From: an uncultured Campylobacter sp.
Lineage (GTDB): Bacteria > Campylobacterota > Campylobacteria > Campylobacterales > Campylobacteraceae
Reading direction: 5' to 3'
NCBI GenBank assembly: GCA_937875715.1
Contig: CALEHZ010000082.1
Location: forward strand, 1-6,738
Length of the DNA stretch: 6,738 nucleotides
Shown here: one piece after another, positions 6,357-6,738 of the stretch
How positions within the stretch are numbered: position 1 is the stretch's first letter
Layout of the letters: each line of letters opens with the position of its first letter
Notes under the pieces: generated by a model
Told to the model about the DNA's origin: nothing
The model's input: only the letters and a program-made list of their open reading frames with translations
Database searches by the model: none
Made by a program: the position numbers and the translations under genes

Positions 6357-6365
6357 TCAAGCACC
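6349..6365 (-). repeat. Right terminal inverted repeat of the IS remnant
   Basis: GATGCTAGTCAAGCACC is the inverted partner of the left end. It includes the transposase stop TAG at 6354-6356. Confidence 0.85.
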
Positions 6366-6371
6366 TATTTT

Positions 6372-6536
6372 TTATTTCTTGATTATTTTGTATCTAGCTA
6401 AAATTTCTTTATACGTTTTCTCGTAACACAGTAGTTCACCCACACTTAGTAAAGCAAAATATTTTGTAATTTTATTGATGGTTTTTTATCCTTTTTACTT
6501 GTTTGACCTGTAAAGCAGTTAAAATGTTTTTGCCAT
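6372..6536 (-). pseudogene. Probable 5' remnant of a P4-like tyrosine integrase
   Basis: On the minus strand AAAGG (6549-6545) sits 8 nt before ATG (6536-6534), which reads only five codons to a stop. Adding one A to each of three A tracts (about 6533-6528, 6502-6498 and 6467-6464) gives one frame of about 55 codons. It begins MAKNILTALQVKQVK, continues KDKKPSIKL, then VGELLCYEKTYKE and ILARYKIIKK, and ends at TAA 6374-6372. The order LTALQVKQ, KxKDKxxxKL, GGL-type segment and W/L-x-RY-K resembles the arm-type DNA-binding N-terminus (DUF4102-like) of integrases of genomic islands. I recognise this by eye only. About 350 residues of a normal integrase, including the catalytic part, are absent, and the IS end lies 7 bp beyond the stop. 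A small unrelated gene with slippage mutations remains possible. Confidence 0.45.
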
Positions 6537-6560
6537 GTTTATTGCCTTTGTGTTAATAGT

Positions 6561-6591
6561 CCCCTTAAAGTTTAAAAGGGAACACTTGGGG
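6561..6591 (-). other. Leader hairpin with alternative G-run pairing
   Basis: Upstream of the integrase-like start, CCCTT (6562-6566) can pair with AAGGG (6576-6580). The same C-run can instead pair with GGGG at 6588-6591. The two pairings exclude each other. The stems are short, so a regulatory role is only a possibility. Confidence 0.2.
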
Positions 6592-6738
6592 ATACTCAAG
6601 GTTTAGTATAGCATAATAAAAATAGGTAAATCAAGGTATAATAAAAGAAATAAAAAAATAGCCTAAAAATATGAAAAAATCATTCATTTTTGGTAATGTA
6701 ATATAACATGGTAAAAGCTAAGAAAAATAAGTGATGGT
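6592..6738. other. AT-rich right edge without a gene; possible rightward promoter
   Basis: TATAAT at 6637-6642 may be a rightward -10 box. The 7-mer TCAAGGT occurs at 6596-6602 and 6631-6637. Downstream, ATG at 6671 gives 11 codons and ATG at 6708 gives 8 codons, each ending in a stop, so no gene can be supported before the window ends. The region may lead into a gene outside the window. Confidence 0.25.
6605..6613 (-). promoter_or_regulatory. Extended -10-like box upstream of the integrase remnant
   Basis: The minus strand reads TGCTATACT at 6613-6605, preceded by T-rich stretches (for example the T-run opposite 6653-6659), as in the epsilonproteobacterial promoter type seen at uvrB. A transcript starting near 6598 would reach the ATG at 6536 after about 60 nt. 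Confidence 0.35.

Larger units (their letters stand above)
5888..6365 (+). mobile_element. Decayed IS1595-family insertion sequence (478 bp)
   Basis: The element is bounded by perfect 13-bp inverted repeats, GGTGCTTGACTAG at 5888-5900 and CTAGTCAAGCACC at 6353-6365. Similarity continues inward (16 of 17 positions, then more after a 2-nt gap). Between them is a single ruined transposase reading frame whose sense strand runs left to right and whose stop codon falls inside the right repeat, as expected for a compact one-gene IS. IS1595-type elements usually duplicate 8 bp of target; the flanks here (TTAAAAAA and TATTTTTT) are not direct repeats, so the duplication has decayed or the ends have rearranged. 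It sits 20 bp after priA and abuts an integrase-like remnant. It cannot transpose by itself, but its intact ends could in principle be mobilised by a related transposase. Confidence 0.85.

Noticed and set aside
5880..6373. Target-site duplication flanking the IS remnant
   Set aside because: The 8 bases outside the ends (TTAAAAAA and TATTTTTT) are not direct repeats; only AT richness is shared.
1..6738. CRISPR array, tRNA or rRNA gene
   Set aside because: I saw no regularly spaced repeat with unique spacers, no cloverleaf with a TTCGA-type loop, and no recognisable rRNA segment. The priA array is in frame and lacks spacers.

Overview
The window reads as chromosomal DNA of a Campylobacter-type epsilonproteobacterium. 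The evidence is low G+C, tightly packed genes, extended -10 promoters (TGCTAAAAT) behind T-rich tracts, and the gene order uvrB / two small ORFs / pseudopilin-like protein / priA. From memory, not checked here, C. jejuni has the same order (about Cj0680c to Cj0684). I cannot name the species.

Layout. Positions 1-260 are unusually G+C-rich (about 60 % over 61-180 by hand count) and hold no convincing gene. Positions 260-500 are AT-rich, with one doubtful 34-codon ORF and a hairpin placed to terminate leftward transcription. On the minus strand, uvrB (850-2829) is followed with no gap by a small gene at 502-849. Its coding sense is continuous only if two single-base frameshifts are corrected. 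A divergent promoter region at 2830-2952 serves uvrB leftward and a four-gene rightward cluster (2953-5867): a short coiled-coil protein, a 79-residue unknown, a class III (type IV pilin-like) signal protein and PriA. PriA carries an 18-bp in-frame tandem repeat in the linker between its N-terminal DNA-binding region and its helicase core.

The right end (5868-6738) has no intact gene and looks like a mobile-element graveyard. A 478-bp IS1595-family remnant (5888-6365) is bounded by 13-bp perfect terminal inverted repeats. Inside it is a transposase wreck that has lost most of its catalytic domain and contains two extra copies of an 18-bp unit. Directly beside it, on the minus strand, is a short frameshifted remnant that resembles the arm-type N-terminus of a P4-like tyrosine integrase. 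It still has its ribosome binding site and a promoter-like box.

How the genes relate. UvrB (nucleotide excision repair) and PriA (restart of collapsed replication forks) are both genome-maintenance enzymes. The pseudopilin between them belongs to a class used in DNA uptake or type II-like secretion. The cluster looks like conserved housekeeping. I found no convincing new defence or other undescribed system. The most informative observations are the gene decay by homopolymer slippage, the repeat expansion in priA, and the layered mobile-element remnants.
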